Positions 1 through 14,900 of a DNA stretch of 64,000 nt are shown here, in pieces; position 1 is the first letter of the stretch, and each line of letters begins with the position of its first letter. The notes below the pieces were generated by a model. That model did no database searches. It was not told the origin of the DNA and saw only the letters and a list, made by a program, of their open reading frames with translations. The DNA is from Phoronis australis (Eukaryota > Phoronida > Phoronidae), in assembly GCA_002633005.1 (NCBI GenBank), contig NMRA01000482.1, positions 167,361 through 231,360 of the forward strand. The letters are read 5' to 3'. The position numbers were made by a program, and so were the translations under genes.

Positions 1-119
1 GCCGCCCTTCTTTCGGTCTCTGGTGGGTACGACACCATGGAATCAGCTTCCTCCTCCTCCAAATCACCGTAGGCAAACTTTTCAACCGTACTTTTAGGGA
101 AACCGTGTTCTTTACAGTG
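1..119 (-). CDS. MCOLN: Mucolipin exon 12: cytosolic tail, partial
   Basis: Begins after acceptor CCACAG with HCKEHGFPKSTVEKF, matching the (Q)xxGFPxTxLxxF segment that follows TM6 in this family, then an acidic stretch LEEEEADSM. No stop is reached before the window edge. Confidence 0.82.
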
Positions 120-2122
120 CTGTGGAGAGACAATAGTCTGATTATCTGCTAGATATGCCAGCACTTCATTAGTCTCCATTACAGAGCTGTGGAGAGACAA
201 TGGCCTGTATGATTATCTGATGGACCAACCAGCGTCTGATAAGCCATCTTAGCAAAAGACGCCAATGAAACGTAAAGAAGGAACTCGCTCCCTCGAAGTG
301 GTCACAAACGTGAGATAAACCGTGTGAATTTATGCAGAATCGACGTCTACGGTCTACATGTATACAAAAAGGGACAATGTTCATCTCTATGTCCATTGGG
401 GCTAAACCTTCACCGAATACTCACCAACTCACTCATATCAATTCTTGAGAATTTGTTGATTATGTATAGTGATTGTTGACCAAGCAAACATTCCCTCTGA
501 GTTTTAAGAGAACGGTTGCATGAAACAGTCCCAAATAGGGACTCAACTAAGGTCCCTAAGTCTTCTTGCGTATTTGTATTTTTATGTACTCACAGATGCA
601 ATATTTGTTCTATCATTTCATATTGATTGTGAGCTACTCTTTGATTAACGACATTTTTTGATAAAATACCTAAAAACTGAGCCCAGAGTTCATTGAAAAT
701 AAATAGGGACCCAGTCCTTAAATTTGGGGTGTTGCATGATAAGATCCCTGATTTTTTATAATATTAAAAATTCAACGGCTAGTTCACTCTCGACTTGTAT
801 CAAAATCAACAGTTGACCTAGTAATGAAACTAAAACAATATAAGAAAGCGCAATCGATAATTTCACAAGTTCAAAAATATGCAGTATATTTAGGGAACTT
901 AGTTGAGCCCCTATTTGGGACTGTTTCATGCAAACGGGTACAGAAGCCAGCGACAGCACGTGTTTATTTATCGTAATTCGTACCTTAATTGTCTCGTAAG
1001 AGTCTGTAATGATAGCGATGAAGATGTTGAGAACGAAGAAGATGAAGAGAGAGTTGAAGCTGTATAAGTAGAGCCTGCTATAGAACCACATGAAGGTAGT
1101 AGTGTCGCTAATGACGCTGAACGTCACGAATAATTCGTCACCGTTTAGCATGGCAAACAGGTTCTCGCACGTGTCTGATATGGTGCGAAACTGTAATTAG
1201 AATAAACGTTTGAAAGCAAATTTAGCAACCAAGGCAGTGGCGGATTTAGGAGGGGGAGGGGGCAATGGGGCCATTCACCCCAAAATTCTTCTGGATTCCA
1301 TTTGGCAGTTCGGGGGTGGGAATGTCTGATGAGCAAAATCCTGGCTTATACTCTGTCCTGGCCCTCCCAGCTCAAAATCCTGGATCCGTCACTGCAAGGT
1401 TGGTATTATCTATGGCAATGTTCCACAACGTCCTTCAGATGTATTTGACAAGTAGTGCGAACGACATTGTCTCGGCCAACCGTAAAGAGCTCGGACTCAC
1501 GTCACACCAAATTCATTCTCACAACGGAAGTCAGCCCACAATAAAGTATTATCCTAGTCAACACATATATTTCACTCCGCTCTCCACGCTGCAAATCACG
1601 GCAATGAATTTACGATTAGTGTCTGTACACAGGCCCGTTCACCTCTGCTCCACCCCCCCCCCCCCGTGTTCTTCGGATGGGGCCATTTATGTACCGGACC
1701 CTTCACGTTCGCCATAGGTGGACCATCCCGGTGTTGTAGCCATCAGAATTTAAGTAATCGTGAACCAACAAAGTTTCTCGGAGAGTAAGAATGGGCCTAG
1801 GGCCTGTGCAGTGACGGGTAATTGGGAGCTGCCTTAAGCAACTGTAACTGACATCTAACAATGAGAAAATATGTTACGCTCAGGTATGATTCATTTGAGA
1901 CAGGCAGCTTAGCTCGTACCTATACGTCTGGGCTGGCACTAAAGTCCCTCGTTTTATTATGATCCAATCACGACAGTTGTACGATTTCATGAAAAATAAG
2001 GAAAATAGAGGTAATCGATTCCAACATTGAGCGGTCTCTTCAAGAATGTGTCAATAAAAACATTAGTGGCCAGTTGAATGTCTTCAATGACCCCTGCAAG
2101 GGCTAGGCCCCTAAATGTGAAA

Positions 2123-2182
<60 letters not shown>

Positions 2183-2888
2183 TCAAGAATTAGGAAATGT
2201 GCTGCAACTGATGTTATAGTCTGTCAGGTTATCAATTTTTCTCCAGTGGTATACAATTTCAAAACAGAAAAAAAACAAAAAATCGAGTGACAGTTGTCTC
2301 CCTTATCCCTTGGAAAAAAAGATAGTTTTGCATACGCAATGTTGTCTTACTGATTTCAAAATCCAGTGAGTTAACACACTCCACAAAAGCTTCGCTTTAC
2401 AAATTTTCTTGATTTTTCGAAATACATGTATGAATGACTAAGTGCTCGTTTTCAAGTACGTTTGGACGACCTATGCAATGCCCTGGTCAGGGCCCTCAAA
2501 GGATAAACCATGCACTGATACTCAGTCAAACGTTCTCTTGAATTTTCTCTCTTATCCGTATTCCCAGTCTTTCTTTTCTCGACTGTCCCCGGTTCCACAC
2601 CTATGTCCACTCGGATGTCACGGTTTAACCCTGACGCCGGCAATTTATTTTGTGGGACACGTGCCCACCCGCCCCCCGCTTCCCACGGCCCTGGTACAAG
2701 ATATCAATGGATCACTAGGGTCCCCTACCAGCATGTAATGCGGTATTATTCAACATAGACATTTCAGTGGACGGACAAAAATAGTCGTTACGAATAGCTA
2801 GGCTACTCATCAATACTTACCTTTAAGTGTGTCGCCCCGAATACANNNNNNNNNNNNNNNNNNNNNNNNNNNNNNNNNNNNNNNNNNN

Positions 2889-2944
<56 letters not shown>

Positions 2945-5900
2945 TCAAGAATTAGGAAATGTGCTGCAACTGATGTTATAGTCTGTCAGGTTATCAATTT
3001 TTCTCCAGTGGTATACAATTTCAAAACAGAAAAAAAACAAAAAATCGAGTGACAGTTGTCTCCCTTATCCCTTGGAAAAAAAGATAGTTTTGCATACGCA
3101 ATGTTGTCTTACTGATTTCAAAATCCAGTGAGTTAACACACTCCACAAAAGCTTCGCTTTACAAATTTTCTTGATTTTTCGAAATACATGTATGAATGAC
3201 TAAGTGCTCGTTTTCAAGTACGTTTGGACGACCTATGCAATGCCCTGGTCAGGGCCCTCAAAGGATAAACCATGCACTGATACTCAGTCAAACGTTCTCT
3301 TGAATTTTCTCTCTTATCCGTATTCCCAGTCTTTCTTTTCTCGACTGTCCCCGGTTCCACACCTATGTCCACTCGGATGTCACGGTTTAACCTTGACGCC
3401 GGCAATTTATTTTGTGGGACACGTGCCCACCCGCCCCCCGCTTCCCACGGCCTTGGTACAAGTGGATCACTAGAGTCCCCTACCAGCATGTAATGCGGTA
3501 TTATTCAACATAGACATTTCAGTGGACGGACAAAAATAGTCGTTACGAATAGCTAGGCTACTCATCAATACTTACCTTTAAGTGTGTCGCCCCGAATACA
3601 ACCCATCCTGTGAAGGTATAGCCACCGAAAAGTACACCAGCACAAACCAAGAACCTCATCACGTTCGGCACCGCTCTCTTCATAGACAGAATAAGCACCT
3701 GCAGTTGATGAAGGCAAATCAAGTCAAGTCAACGCACCCTACAATACTGAGGAGCACTGAGTTTCTAATAACAGGTTTACAATTATTGTTGATGATAATC
3801 CGATAATAATTACTTCAACTGCGTATAAAACCTACATAGTAGACATACCTCATCCCATAGTATCCTTCACAAAGAGTACTTTCAAAAATTGATTCCCTCA
3901 CCCTTCTTCAGCGACATTTTATTTTTGTTATTTCTAAAAGTGCGTACGTCCGCAGTTAACTGCCTCCCTCAGCGCAGCGTCGTAAGTTCCATGTACAATG
4001 TAGTTTCGTTGTCAGTGCAAGAGTCGACAATAATGAGTCAGTGATCCGACGTTATTGGAACAGATATTCAAAAATATCCTAGCAGATCAAAACAGCCCGA
4101 AAAAGATCTCACAGATCCACGCAAAATTCTTCAATCGTTTACAAAAATGACAAATGAAATCAAAATACAGCCAACCGTTGATGAACCATCTAACTGATCA
4201 AAGCAAAGTTTACCAAACTGTTCATAAATGACCTAGCAGATCAGAGCGGAATTCGTCAAACCGTCGAAAACGACTTAGTGAACGAGTGCGAAATTCACCA
4301 AATCGTCCAAAAACGGCCTTGCGCCCGGATCAGTGTAAATTTCACCAGAACCGTCCAAACACGACCTAGCATCAGACCAAAATTCACCAAACTGTTCCAT
4401 AAACGACCTAAAAATTCACATTAAAAACTTATCTAGCTTCGTTGCAAACATCGGCACAACCAAATTTTCAAAACAACTGTAGTTGTTGAAACAAACTACA
4501 AAAGAAATGTCGATATGTTAGATATTGGGATTGCAAACTTACATTGTATTTTTGGAAATATCCAAGGTATCTCATAATACTGAACCACGCTATAAGTGCA
4601 CCTGACCCCAAGAAGTATGCAGCTGTGTTGTATAATAAAACGGCCTGAAAATTACAAAAATGTGACATTTTTGTTAAACACATATTTTCTGCTTCATTTT
4701 AGTTAATAACTTTAAAAACGAATTCAAACGCAAATCCATCTAATTTAACATTTTCCTGTATGAAACACATTCAACATGATCAGACGACATTTTGAAAACA
4801 AACAGATGTGGTAGTAGAATTTTAAGTCTTAAGTTCTGAATATCTGGTAGTACGTTAACAAAATGACCGCGCCACGAATGATTCGTTTGCAAAACCGCGC
4901 CTGGAATGCTAACAGACTCGACGGAAGGGAGCAAAACGTAAAGATAACGACCGAGATTATACATAGCATCCAAAAATTTGGGTTTGATTAAAGATTCCGA
5001 TCAACCTGTTCGTGATGTTGCTACCAAAGACGGACAATAACCCAGTGTTGCAAACCATCGTGGTTAAAATTGTTTTTGTCGGCAATATTTGAGCTCATAA
5101 GTAACAAAACAACACTTAATGCCGTTATTTGTAATAGCTCATGTAGTTTGTGCATAACTTGCAAATGCAAACTCTCTAGTCAAACATTTACAAATTTTCG
5201 GGCGTTTGGGTAAGGAACTAAAACGACTGTTTAGATTTTTTGTATAAAATGTAATTTTTCGAAGTTCAAAATTTCCCGAACTTGGAAGTCGACGCCACAT
5301 GAATTCGCCGCCATTTTAGCCTGTACATTGTTTTAGCAAAATCTTCTTCCTTGACAATTCATCAAGTCACTCGTCACTTCCTTAATTCTAAACCAAGGTA
5401 AATAATTCGTGGGACTTCTTCAGCTTGTACATCATTGTTATATGTCGACAGGTCGAGTCCATTAGCGCACCTGACTTGGACTGAGTAAACGCAAGTTAGT
5501 GCTCGACAACAGTCACATACTTACTGATTGCTCAATAGCTATTTCCAGACTGGTTCCAACGAGAATAAACACATCACAGATCACAATAGCTATGTACCAT
5601 ACATTCAGGAATTCCAGTGTGTCAGATGTCGTTAGTTCTATAGAATAGCGAGCTCTGAGATGTTTTTTGACCATCTGAAATTTTGAAATGATTTTGTAAG
5701 TAACAAAAAATAATACACAAAATCTAAATAACATGGGCATATTAAAGTTCTCACTACAACTCACTGGGATAGCTATTAATAATTAGAGTAGGCATAAAAA
5801 CTATCAATCTTTAACATTCATCAGTTTCGTAATGAATTTGCGCTTGAAGTTCATAATCAGACGCGGAACCGCGGCCGATCTCAACAGACTCAAGAATCCT

Positions 5901-8900
5901 GTGAAGAAAACAAGTGTGTTCCCGTGCTTCGCTTGTAATACATTGACATGGCGATAAGTCATGGAGTCTTGCGTGATCTTGCGTTTTCGAGGTGTTCTCG
6001 AGTCTACGGAACTCTCACCCGATTGCACCTAATTGTACATCACCAAATCCTCACAATGGCAAATGATGAAAAAGTAGTCATATAAAACAGTGATTTGATT
6101 AGTATGATGAGAGCAGAGCAAAAATGTCGGGACAAGTGTCGTGCGGATACCCAGCATTGTGGGTAAATACCACACACCCAGAATGGTACTGTGGTATTTC
6201 GGGATGATACTGTTACCGTTGAGTTCAAGTGCGTGTACAAAATGGTAATTCCAATTGTTTATGGTTGTTTTTGACAAGCAGCACGACTACATACCGTTTT
6301 CAACACTTGAGCTTTGTAAATTGAACGCAGACACAGGACGGTGGACAGAACACAACTGGAAACGAGGAGACATCGGAAAAAGATCAACCCCACCAGTGAG
6401 GCTACTTGAACGCCTACAAAATGGACACATTTTCAATTATTGTATTTAGTCTCAGAATTTTGCATTGAAATTGTCTATGTTTAAAATGACATGCATGTAT
6501 ATCTGGTACTTCAGCAGCAAATTTATTTTCTTTAAAATAATACATGTTGTGTTCTCACGACGTTCTATTATTTTATACTGAACGCTCTTGATCGATAGTC
6601 TTTATTGTATACACCTGTATATTGACAGCTGATGGAAGATCAGACTGACGGAGAGACTCTCAAACGCCGTGTGAATGGAAGGTCGTGATCAACACAACAT
6701 GTCATAAAACTTTGCACGCTGTGAGCAGATCACTGCAAACCATGTTCAAGCTCGCTTCACATACATGTACGTTATTAAGCTCTTCCAACTCATCGCGTTC
6801 TAATTTGATTACAGAGAAAAGGACCGTCTAGGATTACAGAGCTACACTTGAATCTCGCTGTATTAATCACAAGTATTACTGCTGCAACTCCGACGGGAGA
6901 AGGTTGGATGACCTTGGCAACTATCACCGGATGCGTGACCAGATTCCAAAACACTTTCTTAATAAAATCCGGGAAAAAGAAGTGTTCATCGCTGAGTAAC
7001 CAGGGACGGCCATATTCTCAGTCTTAACGGCAACTTTTTTTTGCATTGGCGATTGAAACGTACTACCCGCGACTTGTAACTGGATGGGCCAGTGAAGCAA
7101 AAACCACCAGCCGAGAAATGAGTTTTAATTTGAATACGGAATAAGGCGAGACCAATTGTATTACAGTAGGTGGCCTTAATCAAAAACTGTTTTGACAGAA
7201 AGCGGACAGATCTCTTGCACGTTTAAACCGGCTAACCTAACCAGGCACAAACACGACCTTGGTCGGCATGCAGATACGTGTAAGCTACACTTTGTTACCG
7301 TCTCACATTTTAGGCCCACAAACACCAGAGAGACCGATTTGAGTTGCATGTCAAGCAATCTCGCTAAAACTAATACCTTTATTAATGACGACTCGTTTTT
7401 AGCTAAACTATGTTAAAGAAATTGAGTAAAAGAATCTGTCCTAAAGGAAACAACGGAAATTAGTTCTTTATTTTTCGATTTGACAAAATAATACTTGATT
7501 GCTGAGGTGTCCAAAACTAAGGAACTGTGTAAACTTGTTTAGAACTTTTATGAGAAATTGATCTAAAATAGCAGCCATTTTGAGTTAACAGAATTCGTAA
7601 CGTACTAGCGTTTCGCACCACGTGACTTGATTTACTGCACTGGAGATGTTTCATAAAACTGTCGAGTGAAACGAGAATCTGACCATCGTGACCCCTGTTG
7701 TCGTAGGTAATCTATAATAAGACGGAACATTTACAATTTCACCATACGCACATCACCGAATGAATAAAGGTGCATTTTCAAGAAACAATATGTATTGAGC
7801 ATTCTTTAATAGTGGCGAGTTGGCATTTCTTAAAGTTTTAATGTGTTCGTGCCTGATAACGGAAATGATTCGCTTCCTGTTAAAATAGCAATAACCGTTG
7901 CGTTGTTCATTTTTTCGATGTATCGCTGTTCTCACGTACCGTACAAACAGGGTACGGTAAAAAAACTGTACTATTTGATGTGAATTCAAAACTGTGCTCG
8001 TATATCAGTTAAGGATAGTTAAAAGGTTAAAGCTGAAATGTTATGTAATTTTCAACTGTCGTAGTGATATGTAACACGCCACAATTAAGATTTCGTGCAC
8101 TGAAGGACGTGCGCCACAGGATATTGATAACGCTTTAACAAACGTAAAAATGCAAAGGTCGTTACCGTTACTTTGAACTCCACACACTCGGGTCGTTCCA
8201 GCTCTTTCCATCTTTGCAGGTGAATACTTTTCATATAAAACTGCACGGTGAGCTGCTCAAGTCTACAACAGGAGTCTTAGACTGCACTACAGCGACACCA
8301 GGGGTATATTTTGTTGACTTTTAACTTGCACGTAATTTCAGCATTAGAACATGATTTGAAGAAGTCATTAGATGATAATCCTACTGGAATTCGAAGGCCA
8401 AAAATCCGTAAAAACCTGGACTTGGGACAATCTGGAGCCAAGTGCCATTCCGCCATTTTATATTTACCGCGAAGCAGGATGGAAACGTAAGGCTCATTCA
8501 GGTACTATTGAATAACATGGCCGTCTATTCTATCTGACAAAAAGCGTTTGTCAGCGAATGAAATTTGCGATAATAACGAACATGCAATATCAAAATAATT
8601 AGTACATCAAAGCTATTCTAACAACTGTCGAAAATATTGAAAAGAAAATTTTGACTCTGAAAAGTTAACACGGAAATACGCCTCTGTTGGCGGCGAAGGC
8701 GAACACTGTTTTAGCTGCATAAACTTCCCGATTATTCGCGGTGTAAGTGACTACCAAACTTTCATTAAGTGAAGACTTAAAATCCTGGAATTCAGTAAAT
8801 AGATTCATAGTTTTCTACTCTGGCGTTGGTCAGCTTGAAAAGCACGGCTTAGTTCTTGGAATACAATACAACTGCTGGCGAAATAACTTCAAAAAGAATA

Positions 8901-11900
8901 CATGATATCTCGATAAATACATGTAGTATTGTTGGAAGAAGACTTACAACACCAGATGCGTTCATATAGGCAAGCTCCTTTTAAGTAACATTTTTTGGCG
9001 AGTTTGCGTTTCGCTAATTACGGGTTATTAAGCTAAGACCAGGTTGAATATTGTAATAATTTTATACTATTTTTACCTAACATTTTTCTCTAATAAATGA
9101 TATTTAAAGTAAATTTAGCAAGTGGTACATTTTCGCAGTGAAGCAGTCTGTCAGATTATGGTCTGGCAGTATTTTTAGTTGTATTGTTTTGTTTTGTTAT
9201 TCTGTTTGATTGGCATGAACCCTGAGTTAAGTGCAGTGATGATGTAATTTGTTTACTACTAAATAGTGTGGAACTTTATAGAAGACTGAGGTCAGAACAG
9301 TGATGATGTAATTTGTTTACTACAGTATAGTGTGGAACTTTCTAGAAGACTCTAGCATGACAGTGATTAATGCAGTCTGGAATATTCTAGAGACTAGTAC
9401 ATGTTTGTAGAATGGTCGGGTAGATTCAGGAAAGTTCTAGAATGTGCTTGAATTGATGAAAAGTTCCAGAACAATGAATTAGGCTATAAATACACAAGCA
9501 CGGGTTTGTGTTAGTCAGATTAAGTCAGTTGAGTCCAAGAAGATCAAGTCGGGAGATCAAGTGAGATCAAGCCAGTTCAAGAAAGTTTATCAGGAGAACT
9601 AAAGTTGAGTTGCAGTGAAGAGAATCAGCAGTTACAGCGATAGTCAATAGAGAGCCAACTATAGAGACAGCAGGTTATTGAATCGAGTGTAACAGTTGCT
9701 GAACGTGTCTCAGAAGTTCATCACAAGTCAAGGCTTCGCAGCACTGGCTGGAGCATAAACAGACATTACGTCGGACGTTTTGTTTGAGTAGGCTTGTGAA
9801 CGTACGGTCGGGATTAATAAAGGATTAACTCGAACCAGTCTTCAGTCAATAATCGCACCGAAAGCTATTAGCACCGGTCTGTAACAACCTGCGCCCACCC
9901 ACACACGGGGAAAAACGTGACACAGTCTCTGTGTGGCCGGTCAACAAAAATCAAGCTCAGGTGAGCGTTATCAGTAGCGCATGTAATATAGTTGAGGAGT
10001 GCACTGTGTTGAAATCGAAAATTTAGTGTTGGCTGCTGGGAGTGCGACACATTCAACTTAAAATATTTCACTTCATATACAAACACATCACTCGATATCT
10101 GGACACAATATTAGACAAACAAATTTATACGAAAAGAATAATAACATGAATCAAAAACAATCAGACAAACAAACAACGGTTAACTTTTACGCTAGGCTGA
10201 TATCTCTGCGTTTTCAAGAACAACATGGACACCATTCAAGAATCGTTTCGGAAGTGATGTACAAGGAACTCAGGTCACGGAAATAGACGAGAGGAGACGA
10301 CGATTTTCTCATTTCGGCCGAGCTTGTAGTTTTTTAATAGAAAGAGGAAATCATTATAGCATGTTAAATAATTACTTAATTTGAAATATATTTTCAAATG
10401 CTCTAACTATAATAAAATGTCCCTTGAGATATGGTTTTAAGCTCCACACAACCTGAAAAATAATTAAATCTAACCGCTAAGCGAAGGAACAAAACATTTG
10501 AGAATAACCTATGACTGTAAGTTACTGCAATAGTTTGTGTATTGATGTGCCAATAATTTCATGGCTAAACGCTTATTGCCTGGCCATGAAACAGACCCCT
10601 GATTGTCTAAATCGGAAATTAAACTGACGTGAAAATAATGCACTTTTGTGACACATTTCAATTTGAATACAATAAACACCACAACGATTGTAGAAAATTC
10701 ATGCTCCAGCTCACAGTACATAAATGTCACAATTAGGGGAAATTCGGTTTACCGAAGCTACGCCGAAACTTCTCTTACCTTTCCGACTAAACAGCGATAT
10801 CGAAGTTCTTTTGCCACTTACGAGTGTTTATGAAAATGATCAGTGTCATTCTTCATCAGATATGCTTTCTTTTATTTATTTACGTTCGTCTATTGAGAGC
10901 ACGTTGGCTACGCTACAGCAACAAAGAACACGTTTTGCGAGTCTCGCGTGAACGTATATCGTTGGCGCGACCTCTACCGATAACTTCGGCGATGTTTTGC
11001 TCTGACCTTTCGGATAACACCGAAGTTTCGGTGAGTGCTGAAACTTCGGTAATAGCGAAGTTTCGCTTTTAATGGGAAAGCGACTAAAGACTGGTGTACA
11101 ATTATTTATGTATATACCGAGGTGATTATCCATTTGAAATATTCTGGGACACAAACCCCCACCATGATATACTTACGAATTGAAATCTATTTTCGAAATG
11201 TTCTCCTCTATCTCAGATACGTTGCTCTCAATAACAGAAACGTTAAAGCAATCTGAAATATGACATAAATGCCTTATAGTACTTGTTATGACTAGAGATG
11301 TAGCACTTACTCTACAGAATCAGTATCGTTCGTTATGTAAATATCTTATCAATTGTTGGCTAAGAAAAGAGTTAAAAAGATTGCTGAAGATGGGATCATC
11401 ATGGGTTTGATTACTACTATATGCTTGAGCCTACCAAATAGTGCAGTGCCCAGGTGTAGCGTTCTGCCGGCGGGTTGTCTTCCATTAAGTACATGTGTGG
11501 GTTTGTAGCTCTTTTTATTGTCATGTTTTATTTAATAAATAGTTGTATTAATAGTCCACATCAAGCAATGGTCCTATCCTGGCAACACATCATATCTACA
11601 ATAATTAGCCGGTTCAGTTCCTTAAAAGTACGTCACAGATTGAACAGAATTTACAACTAAAGACGCCACACATTGGCCATGGACTGCGCACCAAAGGGGG
11701 CTGGCGCTATAGCCCCCACTTTTTCCAGTGCTGGGCCGCCCATTGTCTATGGGTGGTGCATCACAGATGAGCTGGGAGGCTTGAGCCCCACTCTTTTCAG
11801 TGCTGCGCCGCCCATGTTGGCGTATCCAAGACTCACAAACCGATACTGGGCGCGAGGCTAATTACAAACTATGTGTAACACACAGGCCTCCCAGACAATT

Positions 11901-14900
11901 TGATTCCCAGACACACACTCCCAGTCACATGACATTCATCGCGGTTATGGGCAGGTATCTATACTACCGTTTTACTTCCGAGCATGGAAATCAATCTATA
12001 CAAAATGAAACATTGTAACAATATCCAAGTTTAGCTTTCATTCATGAAATGAGCATATACCTGTGCGAGTTTTAGGGTTCAGCAAAAATGTCTCGTTGGC
12101 TGGATTCACTTGGGCTGTTTGTAGTGAGACCTTGCATATATTTGCTGGTTTCTTTAAGCCGTCCAAATCCCAGTAGGTGAACGATCCAGTTGTTATCTCG
12201 TCTGTTGAATTATACTGCAATACACATCACCGAAGGACAATGAGGCCCTGAATACACAATGACAGTGACAACGAACAAGGGAGGCGCATCATAGGAGGCG
12301 GGGGGCTATAGGCCCCCACTTTTTTCAGTACTGTGCCGCCCATGGTCTATGGGTGCTGTATGGGCTGCGCACCACAGGGGGGTAGAGGGGCTATAGCCCT
12401 ACTTTTTTCTGGTGAACCATTAACACTTAGTAAAGAAAGCAACACTTAGTAAAGAAAGAAACAAAACCAATATCGAAACCTCTCTACACCGGCTGTATAT
12501 CATGCGCGCACCCATCGGAGGGGGGGCTCGGGGGGCTCAAAGGAGCTCCCCATTTGTCGAAGTAAGCAAAAAGGTCCGCCTCAGAGAAACAAAGAGACCG
12601 AGAAAACGAGACAAAAGTCCACTAAAAAGGCGCAGACGCACAGTATCTTCTCGCTTTTTTGTCAGCAAAAGGTCCACTTCGCCAGAAATTCGAGCCCCCC
12701 ATATTAGAGACTGAGTGCGCGCATGTTTATTACTACCGCGATGACACTAATTTCGAAACCTTTCTATATGATAGGTTACGTGTAGTTGGGGTTTCCATTT
12801 TTTCGTATGTTGTGTCATTGCATTCCCCGACTTTTCGGCATTTTGCTACACATTTAGTAGTCTTGTACAGGTGACTCAACACGCATGTTTTAATATGCGG
12901 TAAATACTGCTCAACTTCAAGTTAAATTGCACCGACATACTGTACTGTCGAAATCGATTTTGAGTATTCAAATGTTAACTCAATTCCAGTTAATTGTGGG
13001 TTATTGTTTTTTTCATTTCACATGCAAATGTGAAAAGTAGCGCTGTATCCATTGGTTTCTCAATCAAAAAGCGATGCGGTTCAACCCAGCTGGGGTTCGA
13101 CTTCTCGTCAAAATTAAAAATAAAATAAGATCTAAGAACTACACGAGGTCCTGGCATACATAAAACCCACACCAGGAAAAGTCTTCCCGAAGTAATTGTG
13201 AAAGCAATTACTATGTTAATTTTAGTAATGGTGATGATCGTGACGATTACATGTATATGGTACGAATCCAGAGGCGAATTACACAAGCCTCACTCCCCAC
13301 GGGAAGTTCCTTGCTACTCACAGAGAGCGCCTTCCATTGTTTTGCAGCAGCGATAGGAGGAACAAAACCGGTAGCAATTGACTTGGTTTGCGAAAATCGT
13401 ACTACGACACGATAGTAAAAGTGGGCTGGCGACCGAAAGGGCCGAGATTTGCAAAACTGAATTTACGTGTGTTCCATGTTAATTATACTTCCGTACAACA
13501 TGCAGGCTTGATTATATTTCACCCAGAGCGGTACAAAGCCATAGTACACGAGCCTCACTTTCCGAAGAACGTGCATCTCATTAAATTTGCAGTCAGCGCG
13601 AAATCATAACTTGAGAGCTTGACAAATTTGAATATATCTGTGCCCCACACTATTTTTACTTATGCCTGTTAGCAGAAAATTGGCATGAGAATTCACACAT
13701 TCATTTGGAAATAACGGACCGTCATTTCAAGTGATCAAGTTAATCAAAATTCTTCCTAAATTTTTTTTAATTTGCAGAATGAAAGTACAGTTTTTTTTAA
13801 TCCTGTGGCATAAACGTAGGTCTATTCTAAGTACTTTTTAAGAAAACAGTACATTCCAGAAAATACGAGTGATTGTAATGGATTAGTGAAGCGCACACCC
13901 TGTCAATGGTAAACAGCACACTGTCACGAAACTCTTCTTTGCTGTAGACGGCGAATGGTCCTCCAGCCGGAGGGTACGGCAAAGCCTCGTAAGCTACGTC
14001 CCAATCTTTGAGATACAAATGTTTGAAAGTTGTCGTACTGCGTTGGTAAAATTCCATGGTCGATATGCGACTGACTCCAAACAGCAGAACCTGTGCGGGA
14101 CAAGCAAAAATGACATGCAATTCAGCAATTTGAAATTATAATTGATTATTAAATAATAAATGCAGGTGAAAAATACTTCAATATTATTACAGACTGTAGA
14201 TAGTTTTTTAAAAGGAAACACTGCTTTATCCAGGGGCTAACATACAGCATGGTCCTCAACAGGTTCTCGTTCACTCCCTTGCACACAATCACAAGTAAGA
14301 CCAAGCTCAGAGGAATAGCAGACATCTTTGTGCAATGCTCGAATGTCAGCCAGTTAAGCCAGGATTTGAACCCAGGTCTCTCATGCGGGAGTCCGGAGCT
14401 CTAACCACTGAGCCACTCTGTCTCCTGTATGATATATTTGGTATCTTGTCGAATCCTGTCTGGGATTTATATCGTTTTCTTGCGGTGACGCGAGTGTTGT
14501 ATAAAAAGTAAGTTCACGTATCTCTTGGGTGGTGGACTCCACCAATCAGTAACCTTACTCAAAAGATGAGAACAAATTTTAGACGAGATAATTGACGGCT
14601 GTGAAGAAGATATCCAACTCGCCCTAAGTTTCTAAATGTTTTATCTAACTAACACTTTTGCTGATGATGTTAACCCCCCGCGCCGCTGATAGTCATGGCG
14701 ATGAAGGATGATGGAATTGAAGTCGAGAGCCGGCTTGAGAAATCAGGGGAGAAACGTGACAAGTGGTTAATTTCAAAACAAAAATTCACTATGGCAATCG
14801 AATACTTGACGTCGACTTCGACAGTATTTCGATGAAACATGAAATTGCATGTGCTACACGTTCAAACGTACACCTATAAAGTCAACTCTGCCCGTCTGTC

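Larger units (their letters stand above)
9149..9886 (+). mobile_element. Probable solo LTR
   Basis: Runs from TG (TGTCAG) to CA (GTAACA), with a TATA box (TATAAATA at 9485-9492), a purine-rich R/U5-like leader and an AATAAA signal near 9817. It lies in a mucolipin intron with no internal retroviral genes on either side. The ends are my choice: no clear target-site duplication and no typical primer-binding site is visible, so the boundaries are uncertain. A free-standing promoter or transcribed repeat is the alternative. Confidence 0.5.

Noticed and set aside
2442-3489. Duplicate 89-98 codon frames on both strands
   Set aside because: They lie in the duplicated intron sequence, have no motif and depend on the assembly artefact.
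5804-6028. Minus-strand frame between mucolipin exons 7 and 8
   Set aside because: Exons 7 and 8 join in phase without it, and none of its three frames resembles mucolipin.
6849-7000. Open plus-strand frame with a CC pair and basic residues, and its open antisense
   Set aside because: No start, no splice sites fitting a gene and no family similarity on either strand.
10824-11154. Overlapping ORFs of 75-92 codons
   Set aside because: Entirely within the CGAAACTTCGG repeat.
14362-14425. tRNA gene
   Set aside because: A and B boxes fit but the anticodon stem does not pair and a SINE tail follows.
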